Shown here in pieces: positions 36,570-46,172 of a stretch of DNA of 64,000 nucleotides (positions are counted from its first letter, which is position 1; each line of letters begins with the position of its first letter). This stretch comes from Arthrinium phaeospermum (taxonomy: Eukaryota > Ascomycota > Sordariomycetes > Amphisphaeriales > Apiosporaceae): positions 2,666,001 to 2,730,000 of the forward strand of contig QYRS01000008.1 of the NCBI GenBank assembly GCA_006503535.1, in the 5' to 3' direction. The notes below the pieces were generated by a model, which saw only the letters and a list, made by a program, of their open reading frames with translations, made no database searches and was not told where the DNA came from. The position numbers and the translations under genes are program-made.

Positions 36570-38249
36570 TTACAAATACTTTATGGCTTCTTCCCTGGGC
36601 AACTCGCCACTCAGCAAGTCAAGCCGCCTGATACCATTAGAATCTGAGCCGAAGCGCACGAATTGGATCATGGCCTCGGTCCGCCCGATACCATGACCCA
36701 TCATGTAACCAACGAAGTTGTCGATCGGGCTCTCCACACCGCAGGTGCCACTTTCGGAAGCATCCCAGGCACCATCGGTAAGGACGAATATGCTCACCGC
36801 GGCCAAAGCCGTCTCACGACTGGAGAACCGCCGCCGCCTTGGCTTTTGCCACTTCATCTTCACACCAGAAAGGATCGTTTCGACCGTGAGTCTTATTGGA
36901 TGGAACTCAGTGTATACGCCTCTGAAAGACCCTTCGATGAGGCTCTCCACTTTGCTACTCGTGTTGCAGGTGAATTGGGCGTCTGGGTTGGAGGTAAAGA
37001 CAAGCCTGATCCCGTCTGGATTCATCTGTTTCATCAAATACGACAACGCCTTAGCAACTCTAATAATCTCGTCACGGTGTTGCTGCATGCACTCTGAGTT
37101 ATCCACAATGACTATCTATATACAGGTCAGTCCGAAGCAGAGAAGTTTGGGGATCTCATACAGCTTACAAAATCGCGACCCTTCATGATAGTCTTCACAG
37201 GTGCCCAACCTGGCAGTTCCCTAGGTGTCCCTGTCTTCTTGGCTTCTTTCATCCATTTGATCACCTCCTCGGTCGTCACTATAGGGCGGGACGGAATTTG
37301 GTCATCCTCAAACTTCCAAGGCTTGCGATGAGTAATTCCACTCGGTTGTTGGGTTGAACTACGCAGCCGATTTGTGGAAATTGCAGAGTCTAGGTTATCG
37401 GGAGTTCCGCTATCCTTAACTTCGTGACTGCAAGTTTCGAGATCCTGGCTCCAATATTTATCTGTGTGCTCTGTTGGAGGAACCACTGGCTGATTTGGAG
37501 CACTAACATAATTATCGGCTTTCCCTCGAAGCCGTCTATAAGCTCTGATCAACTTGATTCCTTGATGCACGAATAGAAAAGCCGATATGGTGATCCAACA
37601 AGATAGGAAGTAAATCTCGATTCTGCCGCGCGTTTCCGTGAAAGGGCTGTTGGGCCAGCTATGCGCCTTTTCGTGGTGGCTTTTGGAGTACCTCTTCCAG
37701 TCACTCCTGTCAAAGTTTGGTGGGGCTTCCAGTTGCATTCCTTTGGCGTTTTCGCAAGCCGCCGTGGACCAGTCACGCTGCGCAATGGGTCAATTTCTTG
37801 CCCGGGGCAATAGTGCGGTACGTTCGGGTTCTTACAGCCTCGCATGCCTCGATAAAGTCCTTTTTCGCAGTCCACTCGGCGATCTGTTCCGCCTTGTGTC
37901 CATCTGAAGCCGCCAAGAAACTGGGCCAGATGGCGATAGCGGTAAGTGGAAAACCAAGTAAAGCAACGACCATGACAAGTATATTGCATATCTTGGCCAC
38001 TGTCAGGTTCTCCCATGCTTGGCTCAATCTGCTTTTCGATGGTGTTGGGGCCTGACTTATAGCCAAATCTGCGACTGGAGGTGGCGGGCCCACAGTATCA
38101 AGTCGCTCAGGCTGGGTGGCTGATGTGGCTGCATGGCGGTCATCTGGAATTGTCTGGGGTGGATCTGAAGGGTACGCCCCTGGGGGAGATTGGGAAGTGT
38201 TCTGAAGCTCGTATGACTCGTTCTGCTGTTCAGAGCTCCCAGGCGCCAT
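36570..38249 (-). CDS. Membrane-anchored von Willebrand factor A (vWA) domain protein
   Basis: Exons 38249-37836, 37777-37169, 37115-36570; both introns phase 0; 522 aa. Residues 1-75 are a Pro/Gln/Ser-rich cytosolic start. A first membrane helix is ILVMVVALLGFPLTAIAIW, followed by the signature SDGHKAEQIAEWTAKKDF, an intron, a Cys-containing segment and a second helix YFLSCWITISAFLFV. The vWA domain starts at the last exon: IVIVDNSECMQQH gives a MIDAS-like DxS (third position Cys instead of Ser), and VSIFVLTDGAWD the later Asp. vWA domains bind partners in a metal-dependent way. The frame stops at 36570 inside a good donor (GTAAGT) with an AACTAAT branch and CTAG acceptor; splicing would add about 14 residues. 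N-terminal half is paralogous to the gene at 39586-40717. Confidence 0.8.
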
Positions 38250-38883
38250 GGTATCACCCTGATACCCGGGTGTGGAAAGAGAAGAGAAGTCGGTGCCTAT
38301 GTGAGAAAGCACCCTTCGAGGCGGTTCAGACTTTTGGAAATGGCGAAAATGTTTATCCTTCAAGTTCAATTGGCCGCTACGATGCATGACGCAGCGGCTG
38401 TGTGAGGCAGCCCAAAGCGCCAAAGCCCAGGTCAGACCGTGGTGGCAGTGCAGGCTTCCATGCACTGATTGGCTGTCAAACACAGCACCGCCCATTTCTG
38501 GGTATGACCTTGGGGCTGAATTCCGAGGCGGATGGGCGATGATACGTAGTCGGAAGAGCGCAGTCATCCGGACTCAGCCCCTTTTTCGACTCCCGTAGGG
38601 CCGCAAGGTCCTATCGCCCCTTTTCGTGGGATTGCACTTTTTCTTCAGGACCACGATCCCATTATGTTCGCGAGGGACCTTATGTATTGAGCATGGAAGG
38701 AATCCACGTAGCACGCAGGTTATTTGTATGGACTGTCCTTGAAGTTATGTACAGTGTACTATATAGATAGCAAAGGTATGTTTTTCAACTTCTATATTGC
38801 TGGATTGAATACAGAGGACTTGCGCCTTCTTTGACATCTAGCAAATCGAGCCCATAATATCGTCCATCGTCTTAGTAGTCAGA

Positions 38884-39525
38884 TCACAAGTCGCCGTTGA
38901 AAAGCAATTGAGCGCCGTCTTCCTCACTCTCGTGACCGCTAGCACCGACGTCTCCCTTATGGAGACCCGACAGCGACTGCGTCACTCTGGATGAGCGCTC
39001 GGCCTCGATCAATTTCAGTTGAATGGAGCCGCAAATGTGTCCCGATCCTATCCCGAGAAAGAGAGATACAGCGTCAGCCAGACCCCTCCCCCCTCTTCAC
39101 TTAATTGCACAGTATGTCTCTTCGAAGACCACCGGCGCGCCTCCCTGGGTGGAAACATGTTTGCGGAGATGTGCTCCACCAATGTAGTGACTGGCAGTTT
39201 CAGGGTCGGGTCTGTCCCGACGCAATACATGACTCCGCCCCGAGATACTCAAGACGAGTAGGAATAGGGGTTTGGAGTCAACGGGACCCAAAGAATCTAA
39301 TATAATTCCGTGTAGCTGTAGGTTTCGTTGATTTTGATAGCGGGTGGCCTGTGGTTCCTTGAAATTTGTATAGTTGGCTGAAGTGTTTACATATATGGAG
39401 GATGACATGGTTGCACTCCAAATTTCAACTCGACCATGTCGTAAAGATCCCTGTCCTATATCTATAGCCCAAAGACGTACATGAGCAATCAGATGTTTCT
39501 TCAACCCGCCTGGGGACTTGGTCAA
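38884..39525 (-). other. Unresolved minus-strand coding patches
   Basis: Two patches look coding but do not join. A 142-codon frame (39525-39097) contains NLQLHGIILDSLG, which resembles the strand region of HET-domain proteins. A second frame ending TGA at 38884-38886 has a hydrophobic stretch (ADAVSLFLGIGSGH) and an acidic tail with Glu-rich residues and high G/C third positions. They may be exons of one gene with unrecognised introns, or remnants of one. Confidence 0.25.
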
Positions 39526-39585
39526 AATAGTATCGTTGGGGCTGGTCGAGAGGCGTGCGGCATTGTGAAGTCATGCTTGATTTCA

Positions 39586-40717
39586 CTAGTAATGTCGTCT
39601 TCTCGCAATGCGCAAATCCTCCATGTCGTCTTTTAGATCCTGTAATTCTAAGATAAGCTACTTCTCGTAATACTTTAATATTAGGAGTTATTTACCTGGG
39701 TTAATGATTCAGGCAAAGTCATATAATATTTGTCGTCTTCGGTATTCTATTAAGTTGGGCACCGGATTAGCATTACTGCAACGCATCCCGTAAGTATAGG
39801 GGGCTTTCAAACCTGCAACGTAAAGTTGCCACTCGGAAACTTCTTCAGGAGATACTCCTCTAACTTTGACTTGTCTAGACGGTTGTCATTCAGGTAGTAT
39901 TCAACTGTAGTATTGTGGTGCTTGGGCTCAATAGAATGCTTGCGCTCAACAGAGTGCTGTTCAACTGTGTCATCGTGATGTCTAGGCTCGATAGTGTCGT
40001 GTCCAACGGTGGTATCGTGATGCCTGGGCTGGACAGGGCTGGTAGCGAGGTTTGAGTAGGCGTCCCGGATAGCGCGTGCCAGCCTTCGTCTCCGGACCTG
40101 AATGAACAGAAGGAAGGCCGATATAGGTATCCATAATGCGGGTCTCAACACGGTAAGCCTAGCAGCTGATATAATGGATGATGGGTGGTCCAGCTCTGGG
40201 GTTCCCATCCATCCCCTCCTATCAACAGTGGGTGGCGGAGCAAGCTCTGTCCCTCTGATTTTCTCACAATCAGCGGAGGCCCAATCGTGCTACCAAAGAA
40301 CTGGTATATCAGTAGAGAATGGGATTCCATAGATGGGCATCGGAAACTCACAGCCTCACAGTTCTCCCTGAAATCCTTATCTGCAGTCCACTTGGCGAGC
40401 GAAGTTGCCTTGTGGCCATCCAAGGACGCCGCGATGCTAGGCCACATAGAGACTGCTGTGATCACGAAGCTAAGGAGTGTTACCGTCTTTAGGACTATTC
40501 CGGCCTTGCTAGTACACACGTTGCTGATGTTCCTCCATGCTTGGGCTCGACTCTGATGGGTTGCGACAGTGGTTGGCCTAGGGTTATAGGGCTGTTGTGG
40601 CTCTACGTCTGACGGGCTCGCTGACTGGCGTCTCCGTGGTGGGGATGATGGTAATGATCGGGGTAGACTTTGAAGCTCGCATGACACTGGCTGGTGCTCG
40701 GGGCCTTCTGACGCCAT
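39586..40717 (-). CDS. Two-helix membrane protein with swapped C-terminal end-module
   Basis: Exons 40717-40352, 40289-39813, 39746-39696, 39639-39586; all introns phase 0; 315 aa. The N-terminal part duplicates the vWA gene next door: a Pro-rich start, a helix SFVITAVSMWPSIA, SLDGHKATSLAKWTADKDF, an intron after CEA in the same place, then a Cys segment and a second helix (LWIPISAFLLFIQV). In place of vWA there is a His/Thr repeat linker and an end-module of about 55 residues: LEEYLLKKFPSGNFTLQ, a 17-codon exon containing DKYYMTLPESL, then a charged tail. This module recurs as the free protein at 25141-25470. I infer a membrane anchor that presents an interaction module; the function is unknown. 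Confidence 0.72.
39897..40034. repeat. Imperfect tandem coding repeats (His-rich linker)
   Basis: Three diverged copies, on the minus strand, of a unit reading roughly E/Q-P-R/K-HH-D/N-x-TV, separated by shorter copies such as VERKHS. They form the linker between membrane helix 2 and the end-module of the gene at 39586-40717. Confidence 0.55.
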
Positions 40718-42447
40718 CTTGGACGTTGACCAGTGAGAATATCCTTGTGCGAAGCGTCGCAGACGTAGTTTGTATACTTGGTGATTAATTGGGTGTGGAA
40801 AGAAGGATAAATTGTTGGAGATGACGCGAGGAAAGATATTGTGTCGGCGCCCTGCACTAACGTTGATCCACGCACTGTTACTGGCCGCCGAAATGTATCT
40901 AGTTACATGGATGAGCGAGCCGTAAGGCAGACTGGGGCGCCGATGCTGATGAGGCGGCAGTGTGGGCAGCAACCATGGCGTGCATGATTGGCTGTCGATA
41001 GCACCATCGCCTGCATCAGAGATGGCACTGATGCCGCCTGCACTGCCGCCCTCCTTCCACAAATCAAAAAGAGTCCGACAGCATCTTACCCTTTCTAGGC
41101 GACGAAGAGGGGAGGGGGAAGAAAACCGACAAAATGGGCCAGGCCATCAGTGTTTGCGCTAATGTTCGCCCGACTCTTGACTTCTATTGGTACACGGTAT
41201 GAGGGGTCATGTCAGCCCGTTGGGCAGACTGCCAACCTACAGTGAGGAGGATTGTGTGTCGGCCGCCGCAGAAAAGTCACGTACCAGTAAACAGCAGCGA
41301 CCCTGGCTGGAAAGCGCCTAGGCAAATGATTCATCGGGAGATCGTAGTGGTGGTATTATCTCGCTGTTCTTTGGCTCCAACACTGTACATCATGGGCAGC
41401 GATACCCCTAGTCGAACGGGCACATGTAAACAAGGGCGAATAACATGGGACCGTTATTACAATGAAACTATATATGATATAGAGGAACATTCTGCTCAAG
41501 AGTCAACTAGATATATACTGAAGTAGTACCACACGTTTTCCTTCTTGGTGCTGTACATAACAAGAGCATCCCCAATTCCAGCAAGGGCAGGAGGGGGTAA
41601 CAGGCCATGTTCTTCAGGTTCTGGTCGAGTAAGGACTGACGAAGTTGCTATTGGCCGGCGCGATGGTGACAGCAGTCGTGATGCCGATTGAGGCAGATAG
41701 CAATGGAGTCCGGACGGCCTCTTTAACTCGAGGCGTTCCGACAACATTGTGGTAACCTACGCAGTACGAGTGTTCTTGGGCACGCAGTCGCAGGTGCAAA
41801 AGGAGGCATTCAAAATGATAGAAGAATTTTCAAAAGCAAACCACGCCCATCACGTGTATCTCGTGATCGGTATGCACGGAACGTTGATCCGCATTCACTT
41901 CTTGAAGAACGGGAACAGGGGTGAGGGGCTGTCCAGATTGACGGTTGCCAGTTTTTAAGCAAGTGTTGTGACGCACCCAAACTGGTGGTACTGCACAGTC
42001 GCGCCGCGCCCGGCAGCATCGCCAGGGCCAACGTCAAGATCTTGGGATCATCACCAACATCTCCTGGACAATAAATAACAATAAAAGAGGGGATAGAAAC
42101 ACATTTAAAAGCACCATCAGGAATCTCGTGCAATCAGAAACCACGGTAAATGACGGATTGCCCAGATCTGTTATCTGACGACTGGAATTGACGGCTTACA
42201 CAGGACTGGGGCATTTAGTGACCACCCCGCTGTCCTAGCTTCTGGCACACCCAACCTCTGGAAGTTGGGGACTCAATGGGCCGGCCACCATGCGACCTGG
42301 GGATAAGCCCCATCAATGTGCTTATTATTTACTTACTTATTCGTATCAATCAAGTGGAATATGTACAGATATGATTGCAATATATGCTGCATGTAAATCT
42401 TAATGGCATCAATCACATTTGCAATGCTCGTGCGACATGGCTGAAAT
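40718..42447. other. 1.7-kb interval with a possible unmodelled gene at 41134-41958 (+)
   Basis: An ATG at 41134 opens 21 codons starting MGQ and running to WYT, then a GTATGA donor at 41197. At 41701-41958 an 86-codon frame follows a TAG acceptor and reads like coding sequence (an acidic helix with IEEFSKANHAHH, then VYLVIGMHGTLIRIHF). Joining them needs a 504-nt intron, or middle exons I cannot find. The remainder of the interval shows nothing. Confidence 0.3.
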
Positions 42448-44709
42448 CTACGTCGCCACCTGCCGTAACCGCAGCCGCTCCATGACCGCCGGCTCAGGCG
42501 TGACATGGACCCAAATCTCCTCCGCCTCGACCCCCTCCTCCAATCCCGTCAGGGTATCATCCTCCTCTTGCTCCTCTTCTTCCTCCTCGTCGCACTCGAC
42601 CCCTGCGGCGGCACCGCCCAGCCCCTCACTGCTCTCCGTCTTGTTGATGTCTTTCTTATTCTTCTTGGGCTCTGGCCGCTTCTTCTGCAATTTCGCCCCG
42701 CCGTGCCGCCTCGTCCACCCCTTGGCCCGCAGCGTGAGCTCGTGCCGGATCTTGAGCGCGGACCCGATGTACTTGGCCTTGGGCTTATGCACCACCGGCA
42801 GCTCCCCCAGCTCCCGCATCTGCGTCAGCCTCTGCGGCAACGCGGCACTCCCCACGCCCCCAGTCCCAGTCCCATTCCTCTCCAGGGGCTTCAGCGTCGA
42901 TACTGTGGGCGCGACCGTCTCGATAAAGTCGAGCACCAGCCCCGTCGTCAGGTCGATAGCCCGCCGCGGGTCGATGGTCGTCTTCATGACGTAGGTCTGC
43001 ATGCGCGGGAACAGCAGCCCGAAGTCGGTCTGGCTCAGGTGGGCCGTCCCGCGCAGCGTCAGCGACCAGGCCGGCTGCCCGTGGCGGCGCGCCTCGGCGC
43101 AGATCCGGTCGATGGCCGTCCGGTTCGGCTGCCAGTACATGAAGGCCTCGGACTCGACCGACAGCAGGGGCTTGGCGCACTCGCCGTGGCGGCCCCGCTG
43201 GCATTGGTCGAGGGAGTGGTCGCTGCAGTTGCTGTGTCTTCTACTGCTCGGCCGCGGCGGCGGCGAGACCTTGTTCGTGTCGGCTCCACTCTCGGTGTCG
43301 GTCCCGGTGTCGTCGGCTTTCTCTTCCACCTTCTCTTCGTTCTCGTCCTCGAGTATCGGCATCCCCCACGTGTCGAGTAGGATGCCCTGTCCCACCCACT
43401 CAAAGTGCGTCCCCGGATGCCGCAGCAGCCGGATCGTCGTGGTCCCGCCAAACGAGTGGCCCATGGCCGTGACGTCGCGGTCGAGCCGCAACCTCCCCCT
43501 CCAGGCGGCCCAGTCGACGCCGTCGAGCCCCCGAGAGCTGGACGCGCGGTTCCCCTTGCGGCGCAGGTTCGCCCTCGCCACCTCCTCTCCGCGCCCGGCG
43601 TTCAGCAGCCCCACGACGCGGTGCACCTCGCGGATCTCGGCGAGCCGCATGTCGAGCTGCGCGGACCGCATCGCCGTGTCGACGCCGCGGTCGTTGTTGG
43701 GCGCCGTGTCCCACGGGTTGCCCTCGGGGAACAGGTAGTCCACCACGTAGTAGTCCACGCCGCCCTTCTTCTTCTTGATGCGCGTCGGCGGCGGCCGGGA
43801 GTCATCGGTACCCGCGGCGGGCGTGTTGGCGCCGTCGCTCTCCTGGGGCGCCACGTTGACGAAGGTGCGGGCGCAGCTGCCGTCGCGGTGTTCCATGGCC
43901 ACGACGACGTACCCGTGGCTCGCGAGCTCGCCGCAGACGGCGCTGCAGACGGTGCGCGTGCCGCCTAGGCCGTGGCTGAAGAAGATGACGGGGAAGGTGG
44001 CCGTGCCGTCTTCGCCTCTTTCATCCATGTTACCCTTCCCGGTGGTTCCGGAGGTGCCACTGCTCTCGAAGGGGTTGCTATCTGACGACGCACTCGAGTG
44101 TTGAGCTTCTGATGGTGATGAAGATGCCGACTGCAGAAGAGGCGCATTCCGGATGGCGGGCAGCTCGGTAAACATGCAAGTCGCGAAGAGATATGCCGTG
44201 ATGGGCGGGCTGGGGATCTGGAACCACTTGGCGTACCCCCCGCTCGTCAGCAGCCGCGGACGAGAGAGCCAGGGGACGCGCGCTTTCGCCAGGTCCTTGT
44301 TCCTGCTCTTGCGCTGTTTCTTCGACGACGGCTGCTTATGCTTCTGCTTCTGTTGCTGTTGCGGCTGCTGAGAAGAAGACGCAGATGATGACCCGGCCGG
44401 CGGACCATCGCCACCCGGAGCGTTCCAGTCCGTCGAGAGGTCGGAGGGGTAGTAGATGGCGAACAGCACCGTGTCGAGGCGCAGAGCGTAGTGGCCGTCG
44501 CGCTGGATGTCGGAGAAGTGCCGGGGCTTCTCGACGGGCACCTCGATCTCCATGTACCCGACGTTGTGCCTGCCGCTGTACGGCGGCAGCGAGTGGAAGA
44601 TGTGATCCCGCGTCAATTTCGGTACCTTGGCAGCTGTGGCGCCGCCGCTGCCCGTGGCCGAAACCCCCACGCCGCCACCGTTGCTGCTAGCTCCCTCCTT
44701 GCTTCCCAT
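42448..44709 (-). CDS. Platelet-activating-factor acetylhydrolase-like alpha/beta hydrolase
   Basis: Single exon of 753 aa starting at the ATG at 44709. Motifs in order: an N-terminal strand (GYMEIEVPVEK) and VLFAIYYPSD, FFSHGLGGTRTVCSAVCGELASHG (oxyanion region), YVVVAMEHRDGSC, and the nucleophile elbow AMGHSFGGTT with Ser near 419. A later GTAHLSQTDF supplies the likely His. This is the class II PAF-acetylhydrolase pattern (phospholipase A2 group VII type) that releases short or oxidised acyl chains. It is much longer than the human enzyme because of low-complexity Ser/Gln/Lys insertions (about 95-145 and 195-235) and an acidic C-terminal tail. No signal peptide is seen, so it is probably intracellular. 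High GC3. Confidence 0.85.
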   Translation of the reverse strand: MGSKEGASSNGGGVGVSATGSGGATAAKVPKLTRDHIFHSLPPYSGRHNVGYMEIEVPVEKPRHFSDIQRDGHYALRLDTVLFAIYYPSDLSTDWNAPGGDGPPAGSSSASSSQQPQQQQKQKHKQPSSKKQRKSRNKDLAKARVPWLSRPRLLTSGGYAKWFQIPSPPITAYLFATCMFTELPAIRNAPLLQSASSSPSEAQHSSASSDSNPFESSGTSGTTGKGNMDERGEDGTATFPVIFFSHGLGGTRTVCSAVCGELASHGYVVVAMEHRDGSCARTFVNVAPQESDGANTPAAGTDDSRPPPTRIKKKKGGVDYYVVDYLFPEGNPWDTAPNNDRGVDTAMRSAQLDMRLAEIREVHRVVGLLNAGRGEEVARANLRRKGNRASSSRGLDGVDWAAWRGRLRLDRDVTAMGHSFGGTTTIRLLRHPGTHFEWVGQGILLDTWGMPILEDENEEKVEEKADDTGTDTESGADTNKVSPPPRPSSRRHSNCSDHSLDQCQRGRHGECAKPLLSVESEAFMYWQPNRTAIDRICAEARRHGQPAWSLTLRGTAHLSQTDFGLLFPRMQTYVMKTTIDPRRAIDLTTGLVLDFIETVAPTVSTLKPLERNGTGTGGVGSAALPQRLTQMRELGELPVVHKPKAKYIGSALKIRHELTLRAKGWTRRHGGAKLQKKRPEPKKNKKDINKTESSEGLGGAAAGVECDEEEEEEQEEDDTLTGLEEGVEAEEIWVHVTPEPAVMERLRLRQVAT

Positions 44710-45701
44710 AACGACCGTCCTTAACTGCGGGCGTGCAAGTGCACGCTCGTTTCAAGCAATCCTGCCAATTCCGTCAAACTACCCGTTCGTTACATGAAGT
44801 AGTGACCGATAACCTGATTGATGGAATAGACGAGAATACACCGAGCAATTGGGAGGTGCTTGGCGACGCCGACCAAATAAGAAAGGGCCGGTACCTGTCG
44901 CTCTCCGTCATCATGACGTCGCCGGAAGTCTCTTATTCTTATCGGTAGGGGTTCGCGCTAAGACGCGAAGCCGCTGATCTGGACGTCGCATTAGCCTAGC
45001 GACCGCTAACGCCCTTTCGTCCGGTGTTCTAGTGAAAGATCTACCAATAATCCTATCCAGTGTCAACTTTGGTATGGTAAATAGAAACAAAATATGGAAC
45101 ACTTTTCAATGCATACATACTGTAAAGTGTAACCTGGGGGTTGGGGAAAAGCGGGTGTTTCGTGGGGAGTATTCCAAATGCATCGGCTTTATCTGTTGTC
45201 ATCGGCGACGACCGCCAAACGGCGACAACCACCAAGCTTTCCCAGCACGGGCGCTGGATACAACCATCCGTGACGTGACCTGGACATAGCGAACGTTACA
45301 CGCGGAGAACCCCTGCATCGTCTAAAAGCTTGAGATACGACTACATAACACAGATAGAAATTCAATTACAGCTCACATCTGACACGCAATTGGCCTCGAA
45401 ATTCAGGTACACTCAAACATACAAGCCACAAATCATCAGGGGCAGAGACATTGGTGGAAGAAAAGACTTCTCTTGATTGAACGCGCTGATTAATCGATGT
45501 CGTTAGGTGTATATACAGCATTATTCATAAAGGTAGCGGTAGGAAGTCCTTTGCAGGTTCGCAGGCCGCAGAATCGTATTTACAGTTCCCCAATCCTTCA
45601 TCTCCCGACACTCAGGAACTCAAAACCATTCGGTCGCAAGTCTCTAGCGCCCCTCTCTCCCTCTCATATCCATCTCTCCCGTCAAAGTGTACTAAAACAC
45701 C
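44710..45701. other. Intergenic region of 1 kb
   Basis: Promoter of the hydrolase and 3' region of the small secreted gene; no coding signal. Confidence 0.5.
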
Positions 45702-46172
45702 TTAGTTCTCGGGGGTGCAGACGTCCATCTTGAAGTAGTCGGGGCCGGCGTAGCGCTGGGTCTGGACGGCGCCGTTGTTGTCGACCTTGAGGTCCTTGCC
45801 GGGGATCTCGTAGCAGAAGGTGATGTTGGAGCGGCTGTTGAGCGGGTACCAGACCTGGAAGTCGAGGCCGCCGGCCGCCGTCTTGTCGACGGACCAGTGG
45901 TAGGCGAAGTTGGTCGTGGTGCTGTTGCTGACGGTGCAGGCGTTCTGGTCCTCGAGCGCGGGCAGGTAGTCGGGGCCCTGCACGCTGGCGGCGCAGTTGG
46001 TGGCCGGGACCACGCCGGGCTCGCTCGACACGCCAAACTTGTAGTTGCAGAAGGTGCTGTGGGGCACGCAGGCGGCCTGGAAGCCGTTGATGTACTGCGC
46101 CTGGCTCTGGCGGGGAGCGACGGCGGCGGCAGAGGCCGAGGCGGCGAGGGCGGCGACAGTGAAGAATTGCAT
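45702..46172 (-). CDS. Small secreted protein, similar to fungal HR-inducing-like (HRIP-type) proteins
   Basis: Single exon, 156 aa. A clear signal peptide (MQFFTVAALAASASA) is followed by a possible dibasic or QA-type cleavage region. The mature protein has six cysteines in pairs (ACVPHSTFC, NCAASV, ACTV, FCYE, VCTPE) and a beta-rich pattern with GPDYLPAL and a late VDNNGAVQTQRY, which I associate with small secreted proteins annotated as hypersensitive-response-inducing in several ascomycetes. That label is from memory of the family pattern, not from a search. No catalytic motif is visible. Its compact promoter has a TATA-like element (46335-46342). Confidence 0.7.
   Translation of the reverse strand: MQFFTVAALAASASAAAVAPRQSQAQYINGFQAACVPHSTFCNYKFGVSSEPGVVPATNCAASVQGPDYLPALEDQNACTVSNSTTTNFAYHWSVDKTAAGGLDFQVWYPLNSRSNITFCYEIPGKDLKVDNNGAVQTQRYAGPDYFKMDVCTPEN

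Noticed and set aside
42505..43968. Long plus-strand frames opposite the PAF-acetylhydrolase-like gene
   Set aside because: Antisense shadows of a GC-rich exon; no motifs, while the minus frame has the catalytic Ser elbow and other hydrolase motifs.
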